A DNA stretch of 64,000 nt from Phreatobacter aquaticus (lineage in GTDB: Bacteria; Pseudomonadota; Alphaproteobacteria; Rhizobiales; Phreatobacteraceae). Under the pieces are notes generated by a model that was not told the origin of the DNA, did no database searches, and was given only the letters and a program-made list of their open reading frames with translations. Position numbers and translations under genes: made by a program. Shown here in pieces: positions 37,666-46,207 of the stretch. Position 1 is the first letter of the stretch. Each line of letters starts with the position of its first letter. The DNA lies in the NCBI RefSeq assembly GCF_005160265.1, contig NZ_CP039865.1, positions 830,828 to 894,827 on the forward strand, read 5' to 3'.

Positions 37666-38982
37666 ATGACCAATCTGACACGACGCACGCTTGTGCAGGG
37701 TGCTGCAGCCGCAGGCGCCCTGACCGGCACCGGCATGACCGACTGGGCCAAGGCCTGGGCTCAGGCCTCACCGTTCAAGCCGGAAGCCAACGCCCAGCTG
37801 TCGCTTCTGCGCTGGCGCCGTTTCGTCGAAGCCGAAGACGCCCAGTTCAACAAGATGATCGCTGCCTTCACCCAGGCGACTGGCGTCAAGGTGAACATCA
37901 CCAGTGAGAGCTTCGACGATCTTCAGCCGAAGGCGTCGGTGGCCGCCAATACCGGCGCTGGTCCGGACATCTTCTGGGGCCTTTATTCGCTGCCCCATCT
38001 GTTCCCGCAGAAGTGCGTCGACGTCAGCGATGTCGCCGACTATCTCGGGAAGAAGTATGGCGGCTGGGTTCCGCTCGCCGAAGCCTATGGCAAGCTCGGC
38101 ACCAAGTGGATCTCGATCCCCGTCGCCGTCAACGGCGGCTACATCAATTACCGCACGTCCTCAATCAAGGCTGCTGGCTTCTCGGAAGTTCCCAAGGATA
38201 CCGCGGGCTTCCTCGAACTCTGCAAGGCTCTGAAGGCCAAGGGCACGCCCGCCGGCTTCCCGCTCGGCCGCGCCTCGGGCGATGGCAACGCCTATGCCCA
38301 TTGGCTCCTCTGGTCGCATGGTGCCTACCAGGTCGACGACAAGGAGAAGATCACCATCAACTCCCCGGAGACGGTCGCGGCGCTGCGCTATGCCAAGCAG
38401 CTCTACGAAACGTTCATTCCCGGCACCGCTGCCTGGAACGATGCCAGCAACAACCGCGGCTTCCTGTCGGGCGAGCTTCACCTTACCGCCAACGGCATCT
38501 CGATCTATGCCGCCGCGAAAATCTCGGCGGATGCCAAGCAGCGTGAAATCGCCGCCGATATGGACCACTCGTTCTGGCCGCAGGGACCGGTTGGCAAGCC
38601 GGCCGAGATCCAGCTCGCCTTCCCCATGCTGGCGATGAACTACAGCCGCTATCCCAATGCCTGCAAGGCCCTCATGGCCTTCGTGCTGGAAGCGGAACAG
38701 TTCAATCCCTGGCTCGAGGCGGCGGGTGGCTATCTCACCCACATGCTCAACGCCTACGACAACAACCCGGTCTGGACCGCGGATCCGAAGAACGCGGTGT
38801 TCCGCGAATCGGCCAAGCGCAGCCTGGTTGCCGGCGCCCGCGGACCACTGAACGAGAAGGCGGCAACTGCGATGGCCGACTTCATCGTCGTCGATCTGTT
38901 CGCCAACTTCTGCACGGGCAAGGAAACCGAGGCCGGCGCGATCGCACTCGCCGAGCGGCAGTTGCGGCGCATCTACCGCTAG
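37666..38982 (+). CDS. ABC transporter extracellular solute-binding protein (family 1)
   Basis: A 438-residue periplasmic protein with an N-terminal twin-arginine-type signal (TNLTRRTLVQGAAAAGAL, cleavage near AWAQA). The mature part resembles CUT1 sugar-binding proteins: LRWRRFVEAEDAQFNKMI, ANTGAGPDIFWG and LFPQKCVDVSD. Its RBS is GGGAGG, 6-7 bases before the ATG. The 102-base leader has two small hairpins (37588-37602 and 37623-37640), and two larger ones follow the gene. The ligand is unknown; a sugar, polyol or sugar acid is expected. Confidence 0.93.
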   Translation: MTNLTRRTLVQGAAAAGALTGTGMTDWAKAWAQASPFKPEANAQLSLLRWRRFVEAEDAQFNKMIAAFTQATGVKVNITSESFDDLQPKASVAANTGAGPDIFWGLYSLPHLFPQKCVDVSDVADYLGKKYGGWVPLAEAYGKLGTKWISIPVAVNGGYINYRTSSIKAAGFSEVPKDTAGFLELCKALKAKGTPAGFPLGRASGDGNAYAHWLLWSHGAYQVDDKEKITINSPETVAALRYAKQLYETFIPGTAAWNDASNNRGFLSGELHLTANGISIYAAAKISADAKQREIAADMDHSFWPQGPVGKPAEIQLAFPMLAMNYSRYPNACKALMAFVLEAEQFNPWLEAAGGYLTHMLNAYDNNPVWTADPKNAVFRESAKRSLVAGARGPLNEKAATAMADFIVVDLFANFCTGKETEAGAIALAERQLRRIYR

Positions 38983-38990
38983 TGCCGGAT

Positions 38991-39056
38991 CGCGGCCCCA
39001 GGGCCGCGTCTCCCCTCGTTCATCTCCGAGAGAGGCGGCTGTGTCGGCCGCCTCTC
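38991..39056 (+). promoter_or_regulatory. Two tandem stem-loops between binding-protein and permease genes
   Basis: Hairpin 1 pairs CGCGGCCC (38991-38998) with GGGCCGCG (39001-39008). Hairpin 2 pairs GAGAGGCGGC (39030-39039) with GCCGCCTCTC (39047-39056) around a 7-nt loop. Neither has a T run. They start 9 bases after the binding-protein stop, as expected for mRNA 3'-end protection that raises binding-protein levels relative to the permeases; this role is inferred. Confidence 0.6.
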
Positions 39057-39078
39057 CCACCTCATGCCGGAGCAAGAC

Positions 39079-40044
39079 ATGGCCGATGCCGCAGTCGCCA
39101 ACCCGAGACCCAGAGCGCCGATGCGCGAGGTCACGGCGTGGGATCAATTGAAGCGGAACCGCAACTGGCTAGGTTTCTGGTTCATGGTCCCGGCCATTGC
39201 CTTCCTGGTGCTCTTCCTGGTCTATCCGCTGGCCAAGGGCATCTGGATCAGCTTCACCGATGCCAAGATCGGTCGGGGTGGCACCTTCATCGGGCTTGAG
39301 AACTATGAGTGGCTGGTTGGCGATACGGATTTCATCCGGGCGCTGGTCTTCACCATCGTCTTCACCGTGGTCGCTTCGGCCATCAAGTTTGCGATCGGGC
39401 TCTATCTGGCCCTGCTGCTCAACAACAATCTGCCCTTCAAGGCGTTGATCCGGTCGATCGTCCTGATCCCGTTCATCGTGCCGACGGTCCTGTCGGCTGT
39501 CGCCTTCTGGTGGATCTTCGATACCCAGTTCTCGGTCATCACCTGGGGCCTGGTGAAACTTGGATTCCTGCCCAAGGGCGGCGTCATCAACTGGCTCGGC
39601 GACCCGTTCCTGGCGCAGTGTTCAGTGATCTTCGCCAATATCTGGCGCGGCATTCCCTTTGTTGCCATCACCTTGCTGGCGGGCCTGCAGACCGTGTCTC
39701 CCTCGCTTTACGAGGCCGCGACGCTCGACGGCGCCACCAAATGGCAGATCTTCCGCCACATCACCTATCCGCTGCTCACCCCGATCATTGCGGTGGTCAT
39801 GACTTTCTCGGTGCTGTTCACCTTCACCGATTTCCAGCTGATCTGGGCGATGACCCGCGGCGGCCCGGTCAATGCCACCCAGCTGATGGCGACGCTCTCA
39901 TATCAGCGCGGCATTCTCGGCGGCAATCTCGGCGAGGGCGCCGCCATCGCCACCGCCATGATCCCCTTCCTTCTGGCCACCATCATGCTGTCCTGGTTCG
40001 GCTTGCAACGTCGCAAGTGGCAGGCCGGCGAAAACACCGATTGA
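39079..40044 (+). CDS. ABC transporter permease, MalF/UgpA type
   Basis: A 321-residue inner-membrane protein with six or more membrane helices, starting at WLGFWFMVPAIAFLVLFLVYPL. The ATPase-contacting EAA loop is SLYEAATLDGATKWQIFRHITYPLLTP, shown here as YEAATLDGATKWQ and ITYPLLTP. The ATG at 39079 has GGAG 7 bases upstream and is preferred to the ATG at 39064. It forms a heterodimer with the next permease. Confidence 0.95.
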   Translation: MADAAVANPRPRAPMREVTAWDQLKRNRNWLGFWFMVPAIAFLVLFLVYPLAKGIWISFTDAKIGRGGTFIGLENYEWLVGDTDFIRALVFTIVFTVVASAIKFAIGLYLALLLNNNLPFKALIRSIVLIPFIVPTVLSAVAFWWIFDTQFSVITWGLVKLGFLPKGGVINWLGDPFLAQCSVIFANIWRGIPFVAITLLAGLQTVSPSLYEAATLDGATKWQIFRHITYPLLTPIIAVVMTFSVLFTFTDFQLIWAMTRGGPVNATQLMATLSYQRGILGGNLGEGAAIATAMIPFLLATIMLSWFGLQRRKWQAGENTD

Positions 40045-40059
40045 GCGGGAGGACCTGAC

Positions 40060-40971
40060 ATGACAGCCACGACCGCCGACCTGAACGCCGCCAAGCCGCA
40101 GTCCGGATCCGACGCATCCGAGGGCATGAGCTATCTGGAGAACCTGCCGCGCAAGGTGGTCACGGTCTATGTGCCGCTGATCATCATCATGATCGTGCTG
40201 CTGTTTCCGTTCTACTGGATGGTCATCACGTCGATCAAACCGGATGCCCAGCTGCTTGACCTGCAGAACAGCAACCCGCTCTGGGTGACCGAACCGACGC
40301 TCCGCCACGTCCACAAGCTCCTGTTCGATTCCAACTATCCGACCTGGCTCTGGAACACGATGCTGGTGGCGGTCTGCGCCACCTTCCTGTCGATCTTCGC
40401 CTCAGTGCTGGCCGCCTATGCGATCGTGCGCATCCGCTACAAGGGCGCGGCCACCGTTGGCGGGCTGATCTTCCTGGCCTATCTCGTGCCGCCCTCGATC
40501 CTGTTCATCCCGCTGTCGACCATCATCTACGCCTATGGCCTGTTCGACACGCCCTTCGCGCTGATCCTCACCTATCCGACCATCCTGATCCCGTTCTGCA
40601 CCTGGCTCTTGATGGGCTATTTCAAGACCATTCCCTATGAGCTGGAGGAATGCGCGCTGGTCGATGGCGCGAGCCGCTGGCAGATCCTGGTCAAGATCAT
40701 CCTGCCGCTCGCGGTACCCGGCCTGATCTCGGCCTTCATCTTCGCCTTCACGCTCTGCTGGAACGAGTTCGTCTATGCGCTGACCTTCATCTCGTCGAAC
40801 CACAACAAGACGGTGCCGGTGGCGATCATCTCCGAATTCGTCGACGGCGACGTGTTCCGCTGGGGTTCGCTGATGGCAGGCGCGCTGGTCGGCTCGCTGC
40901 CGCTGGTCATCCTTTACGCCTTCTTCGTCGAGCACTATGTCTCGGCCATGACCGGCGCCGTGAAGGAGTAA
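40060..40971 (+). CDS. ABC transporter permease, MalG/UgpE type
   Basis: A 303-residue inner-membrane protein with about six helices. The first is VPLIIIMIVLLFPFYWMVITS, here in part as IIIMIVLLFPFYW. The EAA loop is PYELEECALVDGASRWQILV, given as ELEECALVDGASRW, followed by ILPLAVPGLIS. Its RBS GGGAGG lies 8 bases before the ATG and the gap to the previous permease is 15 bases. It completes the CUT1-type importer. Confidence 0.95.
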   Translation: MTATTADLNAAKPQSGSDASEGMSYLENLPRKVVTVYVPLIIIMIVLLFPFYWMVITSIKPDAQLLDLQNSNPLWVTEPTLRHVHKLLFDSNYPTWLWNTMLVAVCATFLSIFASVLAAYAIVRIRYKGAATVGGLIFLAYLVPPSILFIPLSTIIYAYGLFDTPFALILTYPTILIPFCTWLLMGYFKTIPYELEECALVDGASRWQILVKIILPLAVPGLISAFIFAFTLCWNEFVYALTFISSNHNKTVPVAIISEFVDGDVFRWGSLMAGALVGSLPLVILYAFFVEHYVSAMTGAVKE

Positions 40972-40978
40972 GCCTCCC

Positions 40979-41860
40979 GTGTCCACCATCGCATTCGCAG
41001 GCCTCGGCGCCATGGGCCGTCCCATGGCGGCCAATCTCATCAAGGCCGGCCATGCGGTCCGGGGGATCGACGTCAATCCGGCGGCCCTCGACTGGCTGAA
41101 AAGCCAGGGCGGAACGGCTCCGGGCAATGCCCGCGAGGCTGCTGCAGGCGCTGACGTCCTGGTGCTGATGGTGGTCAATGCCGACCAGGCGGAAGCCGTG
41201 CTGTTCGAGGCGGGCGGCCTTGATGCGCTCGCCCCCAATGCCTTGGTCATCCTGTGCGCGACCTGCGCGCCGGCGCGTGCCATCGCCATGGCGGCGAAGG
41301 TCGAAGCCACCCAGCGCCGCTTCGTCGATGCACCGGTCTCCGGTGGCGTGGTGGGCGCGGAAGCGGGCTCACTGACCATCATGGCGGGCGCGCCGAAGAC
41401 GATCTACGACACCGCCGAACCTGTCCTGCAGGCCATGGGCTCGCGACTGTTCCATGTCGGCGAGAAGGCCGGCGATGGCGCCATGGTCAAGACGATCAAC
41501 CAATTGCTCTGCGGTGTGCACATTGCCGCCGCTGCAGAGGCGCTGGCCCTCGGCGAGCGCGCCGGGCTGGATCCATCCCTCCTGTTGGAAATCTACGGCT
41601 CCAGCGCCGCCGGCAGCTGGATGCTGAACAACCGCGGTCCACGCATGCTGATGGACGACCCGCCGGTGACATCGGCGGTCGACATCTTCGTCAAGGATCT
41701 CGGCATCGTCCTCGACGCGGGCCATTCGACCCGCGCGCCGCTGTTCCTGGCGGCGGCGGCTCACCAGCTGTTCCTGGCAGCCTCCGGCATGGGCCTCGGC
41801 AAGGCCGACGATGCTCTCGTCATCGAAGCCTACCGGGCCATGGGCCCCCGCAAGGACTGA
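40979..41860 (+). CDS. 3-hydroxyisobutyrate-type dehydrogenase (L-threonate dehydrogenase-like)
   Basis: A 293-residue beta-hydroxyacid dehydrogenase starting at a GTG 7 bases after the permease stop. It has the NAD(P) motif FAGLGAMGRPMAANLIKAGH, shown as GLGAMGRPMA, the substrate motif DAPVSGGVVGAEAG, catalytic Lys in GAMVKTINQLL and a C-terminal VDIFVKDLGIVLD. The SSAAGSWMLNNRGPRML region recalls L-threonate dehydrogenase LtnD. No LtnD partners (kinase and aldolase) follow, so the substrate is uncertain. It is the last gene of the importer operon and probably oxidises the imported compound or a derivative. Confidence 0.9.
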   Translation: MSTIAFAGLGAMGRPMAANLIKAGHAVRGIDVNPAALDWLKSQGGTAPGNAREAAAGADVLVLMVVNADQAEAVLFEAGGLDALAPNALVILCATCAPARAIAMAAKVEATQRRFVDAPVSGGVVGAEAGSLTIMAGAPKTIYDTAEPVLQAMGSRLFHVGEKAGDGAMVKTINQLLCGVHIAAAAEALALGERAGLDPSLLLEIYGSSAAGSWMLNNRGPRMLMDDPPVTSAVDIFVKDLGIVLDAGHSTRAPLFLAAAAHQLFLAASGMGLGKADDALVIEAYRAMGPRKD

Positions 41861-41862
41861 CG

Positions 41863-41880
41863 CCCGGCGGTTCAGCCGGG
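41863..41880. terminator. Hairpin between convergent genes
   Basis: CCCGGC / GCCGGG with a 6-nt loop sits in the 27-base gap between the dehydrogenase stop and the MarR stop and could end transcription from either side. There is no T run. Confidence 0.45.
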
Positions 41881-41887
41881 GTCGCGG

Positions 41888-42394
41888 CTACTCGGCGTCA
41901 GCCTCCTCGTCATCGTCGGCCGAACCGTCCTGCGGACCAAAGGCCATTTCGACCCGGCGCAGAAGCTTGCGCAGCCGCCGGACATCCTTCGGGTCGAAAT
42001 CGGCAAGCATTTCATCCTCGGCGGCAAACCAGAGGTCGTCGATTGACGACGCCTTCTCCCGCCCGGCCTCCGTCAGCGCCACCATCACCAGCCGACCGTC
42101 ACCACTGCCGATCGCCAGGCGGCGCTCGACAAGCCCTTGGGCCGCAAGCCGCCCAACAGTCTTCGACGCTGTCGGCGGGCGGACCCGAAGAGCCTGAGCC
42201 AGATCGCCCATGGTCATGCTGTCCGAATCGGCGAGGCTCTTCAGCACCTGCTCCTGGCCGGGATAGAGGCCAAGCGTCGCAAGTTTTCGTGCCACCGCAA
42301 TGCGATGCAGCCGCGCCGCATGCTGCAGGTGAGCGCCAACAGTCTTCCTGTACGGCTCGCGTCCCTGACGCTCGCCATCCCTTACGCGGTTCAT
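41888..42394 (-). CDS. MarR family transcriptional regulator
   Basis: A 168-residue winged-helix regulator. The DNA-recognition region is TMGDLAQALRVRPPTASKTVGRL, noted as LAQALRVRPPTASKTV, and the wing is RRLAIGSGDGRLVMVALTEAG, noted as GSGDGRLVMV. It has an unusual very acidic C-terminus (GSADDDEEADAE). It lies downstream of the quinone-reductase-like gene on the same strand, separated by 130 bases that contain a TetR-like dyad. Targets are unknown. Confidence 0.92.
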   Translation of the reverse strand: MNRVRDGERQGREPYRKTVGAHLQHAARLHRIAVARKLATLGLYPGQEQVLKSLADSDSMTMGDLAQALRVRPPTASKTVGRLAAQGLVERRLAIGSGDGRLVMVALTEAGREKASSIDDLWFAAEDEMLADFDPKDVRRLRKLLRRVEMAFGPQDGSADDDEEADAE

Positions 42395-42460
42395 ACGTCC
42401 CCCCTCGGACCGGCCGCCTTCGGCAAAGAGAAACGCATGCCAAAAATCGGAAAGCCACCA

Positions 42461-42474
42461 ACCTGCCGGTCGGT
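42461..42474. promoter_or_regulatory. TetR-like dyad upstream of the MarR gene
   Basis: ACCTGCCGGTCGGT contains ACC...CCGG...GGT symmetry like many TetR-family operators and lies 67 bases before the marR-type start. No TetR gene is present in the window. Confidence 0.3.
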
Positions 42475-42524
42475 AAACAGCTTCCGATGCGCCCGTGACA
42501 ATAGGTCAGGAGTGTTGCCCGGCG

Positions 42525-43106
42525 TCAAAGATTTGCCAAGCGGGTCCTTACATTTTCTACGAATGATTTCCGGGTAACCGGCGTTGAGCGATTCATATCA
42601 TAGTGAGCCAGATAAATGATCGGCGAGGTTGTCCGAGTAATCACTCTCAATGAGCGCTTGCAAAACTTCCGAGGCGGATCACCAAGCAGGAAAGCCTTGA
42701 GCCGCGTGGCTCCGTAGGTGGTCACGACCGCGACCTTCTTGATGTTTGTCAGATTGCCCCTGGTCTTTCCTTCGACCATCTCGAACGACACACCCGGGAG
42801 GAAAACCCGATCGAAGTAGCCCTTCAGCATGGCAGGCATGCCGAAATTCCATACCGGAAACACCAGCACCAGCGCGTCGGCGGCACGCAGCCGCTGAACA
42901 TGCACTGCCACCGGCGCTGTGTTGTCACCGATGCGGTGATAGCCAACGCGCTCGCTGCGCGACATGACGGGATCAAACCCCTCGGCATAGAGATCGCAAT
43001 CGTCGACCTCGTGGCCGGCATCGGCCAGCGACTGAACGACCTCGCGATGCAGGGCTGCGCCATAGCTGTCCGGGTCAGGGTGGCAATAGAGGACCAGGAC
43101 CCTCAT
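42525..43106 (-). CDS. NAD(P)H-dependent oxidoreductase, flavodoxin-like (NQO/MdaB family)
   Basis: A 193-residue flavoprotein. The N-terminal LVLYCHPDPDSYGAALH is the FMN/FAD phosphate-binding loop of NAD(P)H-quinone reductase-type proteins. LVLVFPVWNFGMPAMLKGYFDRVF, noted as FPVWNFGMPAMLKG, is the characteristic middle segment. It should reduce quinones or similar acceptors with two electrons. Its ATG overlaps the FAD-oxidase stop as ATGA, so it is the last gene of a three-gene operon. Confidence 0.9.
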   Translation of the reverse strand: MRVLVLYCHPDPDSYGAALHREVVQSLADAGHEVDDCDLYAEGFDPVMSRSERVGYHRIGDNTAPVAVHVQRLRAADALVLVFPVWNFGMPAMLKGYFDRVFLPGVSFEMVEGKTRGNLTNIKKVAVVTTYGATRLKAFLLGDPPRKFCKRSLRVITRTTSPIIYLAHYDMNRSTPVTRKSFVENVRTRLANL

Positions 43107-44524
43107 TGTCCGTCAGGGCCTTTCTCGGACAGGCTCTTGAACAGGAACGTCTTGCCCGACGTGTAGTCATAGGAGGGATCCTCCCACGCGATCATCTTGC
43201 CGGGATTGAGCAAACCCTTCGGATCAGCTTCCCGCTTGAAGGCAAGCTGCACCTCATCCGTCTGCTTCATGCCGCCCTCTTCGAGCGTGTAGCGGTGCGG
43301 ATTGAAGATCGGGGCGCCCATCTCCTCATGAATGCGGATGATCTCCTCCAGCCGCTCCTCCGTGGTGAACCGCACCATGGGCAGGCCGAAACAGGTGACC
43401 TTTCCGTCGAACCGCACGAACTCGAGATGGCCGATCACCTCGTCGCCGAACTGCTCGGAGAGCTTGGCGGCAAGCGCCACCTGGTTCGGAAAGGGATAGA
43501 GGACCTGGAGGTAGGTGATCGCCGGATCGATGCGCAGTGCCCGCAGCGTCGTATGGTTCCAGGTCAGTTCAAAGCCTGGCGGCAGCTTCCGACCATCCTC
43601 CGGCACGACATCATCGGAGCGGAACATCAGCTCCGCCCCGGCCCGGCGGGCGAAGGCAAGCGTCGCATCGACAGCGAAATCGGCGATCATCGCAATCACC
43701 ACATGCTTGTCGCGGGCGAGATAGTCCTGATGCCTGAGGAAATAGCTGTGCGCGGCCGGCGCCGCGATCACCGACAGATTCTTCTTGGCGATGCCATCCT
43801 GCTCGCCGAGATCGTTGGCGAAGGCGGCGGCGGCCTGGAAACCGTCGAAGCCGAAGATGAGATCGACCCAGCCATAAGCCGGCCCCAGCGGCATCTCGAC
43901 TTCGGTGATCACCCCGTTCGTGCCATAGGCATGGGCCACCTTGTGCAGGTCTTCGCCCGCGAGTTCCAGCACCCGCGGATTGGCCTCCATCGTCACCACC
44001 TTCAGGCGGATGATGTTGCCAAAATCGCGCAAGCCGCCCCAGGCGATCGAGCCGATGCCGCCGGAACCACCCGCGACGAACCCGCCAATGGAAGCGGTGG
44101 CATAGGTTGAGGGGTGCAAGCGCACTTCCTGGCCTTGCGCACGGGCGAGCTTGTCGATCTCCGCGATGACCGTGCCAGCCTCCGCCACGAAGCGCCCAGG
44201 CAGGATCGCGGTCACCTTGTTGAGCCCCGACAGATCGAGAACAACGCCGCCGGACAAGGGCATGGCCTGTCCGTAATTGCCGGTGCCTGTTCCTCTCGGC
44301 GTCACGGGAATGCCAAGCTCGAAGGCCGCCTGGAGCGTACGGATGACCTCCGCCTCGCTCGTCGGCGAGACGATGAGATCGCCGACAACATGGTCGAGCT
44401 GGCGCTTGAGCGTCGGCGAGTACCAGTAGAAGTCCCGGCTCTTCTGCTGCACCAGGGCCGGGTTGTCCTCGACCTTGATTCCGCCGAGACGTCCCTTCAG
44501 GCCAGCAATGTCATAGTCGGTCAT
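43103..44524 (-). CDS. FAD-binding oxidoreductase (VAO/GlcD-like)
   Basis: A 473-residue flavoenzyme of the vanillyl-alcohol oxidase superfamily. The PCMH FAD domain contains VSPTSEAEVIRTL and TPRGTGTGNYGQAMPLSGG, then VVLDLSGLNKV. The C-terminal part resembles D-lactate or glycolate oxidase-type substrate domains and ends with KREADPKGLLNPGKMI. The substrate is probably a 2-hydroxy acid or other alcohol. The start at 44524 overlaps the amidohydrolase stop (TGATG); the longer frame to 44641 overlaps that gene and is rejected. Confidence 0.9.
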   Translation of the reverse strand: MTDYDIAGLKGRLGGIKVEDNPALVQQKSRDFYWYSPTLKRQLDHVVGDLIVSPTSEAEVIRTLQAAFELGIPVTPRGTGTGNYGQAMPLSGGVVLDLSGLNKVTAILPGRFVAEAGTVIAEIDKLARAQGQEVRLHPSTYATASIGGFVAGGSGGIGSIAWGGLRDFGNIIRLKVVTMEANPRVLELAGEDLHKVAHAYGTNGVITEVEMPLGPAYGWVDLIFGFDGFQAAAAFANDLGEQDGIAKKNLSVIAAPAAHSYFLRHQDYLARDKHVVIAMIADFAVDATLAFARRAGAELMFRSDDVVPEDGRKLPPGFELTWNHTTLRALRIDPAITYLQVLYPFPNQVALAAKLSEQFGDEVIGHLEFVRFDGKVTCFGLPMVRFTTEERLEEIIRIHEEMGAPIFNPHRYTLEEGGMKQTDEVQLAFKREADPKGLLNPGKMIAWEDPSYDYTSGKTFLFKSLSEKGPDGQ

Positions 44525-45849
44525 CAGCCTCGGCTCCACAGCATGTCGAGTTCGCGATAGTCGGGCAAAGTCGTGTCGATGGCATGGCCGGCGCGCAGGA
44601 CAGTGCGGTCCGACTGCGGGCGGGACAGGAGTTCGGTCCACGTCCGCCCGCGGAAAAGCACAAGATCGGCAGGCGCCCCCACCGCGATCACGCCGCGTCC
44701 CGCAAATCCGCGGGCCTGCGCCGGCGTCCTGGTCACTGCCTGCGGCCAGTCGCCTACGGGATGATCGAAATGCAGGATGCGGGTCGCTTCCCGATAGACC
44801 TCAAGCGCGTCCAGGTCGCCATAGGCGTAGAAGGGGTCGCGGGTATTGTCGGACGACACCATCACCGGAATGCCGCGTGCCTGCATCTCATGGAGCAGGG
44901 TGACGCCCCGCCGACGCGGCGTGCGGCCGGCCGTTCGGTCCTGCAGATACATGTTGCACATGGGTAGCGAGACGACCGCGAGGCCGGCCCTTGCCACGAC
45001 GTCGAGCGTCCGCTCCACCTCGTCAGGCTCCTGCATCGACAGCGAGCAGCAATGGCCAACCACGATGCGGCCACGCTGCTTCCAGTCCCAGCCGTTCGCA
45101 ATGGCTGCCTCGGCAATCAGTCGCAGCGACTGCGCCGCCGGATCCAGCGTCTCGTCGACGTGAAAATCGAGCGGCAACCCATTGTCCAGCGCACAGGCGA
45201 AAAGTCCGGCGAGACCCGCGGCCAGATTGGGGCTCATGTAGGTGACTGACCCAAGCCCGCCACCAAAGCGCTTCAGCGTGGCGGCGAGGCCCGCGAGATA
45301 GCCGGGCTCGACGGAGAAATCGATGCTCGACAATGCAGAGGCCTGCAGATCGATGCGGCCCGACCATTCCTCCCGCATCTCTGCGAAGACCGGCCAGGAG
45401 ATCGGGTACTGATCCGGCGTCGAATCGATATGGGTCCGGATGGCAGCCGTGCCATGTGCGAAAGCCGAGCGGAGCGAGAACCGCATCCGCGTGCGCACAT
45501 CCTCCGACGACCAATGCGCGAGCCGGTCCGCGGTAACCGTTTGGAGCGCCCCCGGAAAGGAACCGTCCGGATTGGCCGCCCGCGGCCAGATATGCCCCTT
45601 GTCGAGATGCGTATGCGCCTCGACAAAACACGGGAACACCATCCCGCGATCCAGATCGATGGCCCGTCCAGCGCCCGTTCCCGCCACGCTGATCGCCGCA
45701 ATGCGACCAGCTTCGATCACGATATCCGCCAAGACCAGACCATCCGCATCAGCGGAAAGGTGAAGGCCTTCGACAAGCGTGGCAGGCAGCGTGACATTGG
45801 TCAGGCGGTATGTGCCGCTCGTCGGGACAGAGGCAAAGCCGGTATTCAT
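44524..45849 (-). CDS. Amidohydrolase superfamily protein (cytosine deaminase/AtzC-like)
   Basis: A 441-residue metal-dependent hydrolase. Metal ligands are H79 and H81 in VEAHTHLDKGH, a histidine in LDFHVDETLDP, another in VVGHCCSLS and an Asp in VSSDNTRDPF. The HTHLDK motif is typical of the CodA/AtzC group that deaminates ring amines. The ATG at 45849 has GGAG 7 bases upstream. It is the first gene of the operon with the FAD oxidase and the quinone-reductase-like protein; the substrate is probably a nitrogen heterocycle. Confidence 0.9.
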   Translation of the reverse strand: MNTGFASVPTSGTYRLTNVTLPATLVEGLHLSADADGLVLADIVIEAGRIAAISVAGTGAGRAIDLDRGMVFPCFVEAHTHLDKGHIWPRAANPDGSFPGALQTVTADRLAHWSSEDVRTRMRFSLRSAFAHGTAAIRTHIDSTPDQYPISWPVFAEMREEWSGRIDLQASALSSIDFSVEPGYLAGLAATLKRFGGGLGSVTYMSPNLAAGLAGLFACALDNGLPLDFHVDETLDPAAQSLRLIAEAAIANGWDWKQRGRIVVGHCCSLSMQEPDEVERTLDVVARAGLAVVSLPMCNMYLQDRTAGRTPRRRGVTLLHEMQARGIPVMVSSDNTRDPFYAYGDLDALEVYREATRILHFDHPVGDWPQAVTRTPAQARGFAGRGVIAVGAPADLVLFRGRTWTELLSRPQSDRTVLRAGHAIDTTLPDYRELDMLWSRG

Positions 45850-46016
45850 GCGAGACTCCAGGACGTCGCGTCGCAAGGGATTGAACCGCCCGCAACGGGC
45901 TGGCGCGACCGTCGAAATAGATCACGACCCGCCCGGGTCGTGCCACAACGAACGGCCTGCGCCTGGCTCCGTTTCACGCATTTCACGGGTCCAGGAAAAA
46001 AGATCGATGGAGGCCA

Positions 46017-46045
46017 TTGCAATCCGACACGTCCTTTGGCATAGA
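46017..46045 (+). promoter_or_regulatory. Possible sigma-70 promoter of tRNA-Gly
   Basis: TTGCAA (-35 like) and CATAGA (-10 like) are separated by 17 bases and lie about 40 bases before the tRNA. The remaining bases between 45850 and 46086 show no gene. Confidence 0.4.
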
Positions 46046-46086
46046 ACCGCCCTCTCGAATGCTTCGGCGGCCGAGGGCTCCAGGAT

Positions 46087-46161
46087 GCGGGAGTAGCTCA
46101 GGGGTAGAGCACAACCTTGCCAAGGTTGGGGTCGAGGGTTCGAATCCCTTCTCCCGCTCCA
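46087..46161 (+). tRNA. tRNA-Gly (anticodon GCC)
   Basis: A full cloverleaf of 75 bases can be drawn. The acceptor stem is GCGGGAG / CTCCCGC, the D arm is GCTC...GAGC, the anticodon stem is CAACC / GGTTG with loop TTGCCAA (anticodon GCC), and the T arm is GAGGG-TTCGAAT-CCCTT. The discriminator T and CCA are encoded. No duplicated 3' end or integrase is nearby, so there is no sign of an island attached to it. Confidence 0.98.
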
Positions 46162-46207
46162 ATATTTTCAGCCAGCCATTCCGGCTATCCGCTGTTCGAG
46201 GCGTGCG

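Noticed and set aside
46087-46161. tRNA-Gly as an island integration site
   Set aside because: No direct repeat of the tRNA 3' end and no integrase gene lie downstream.
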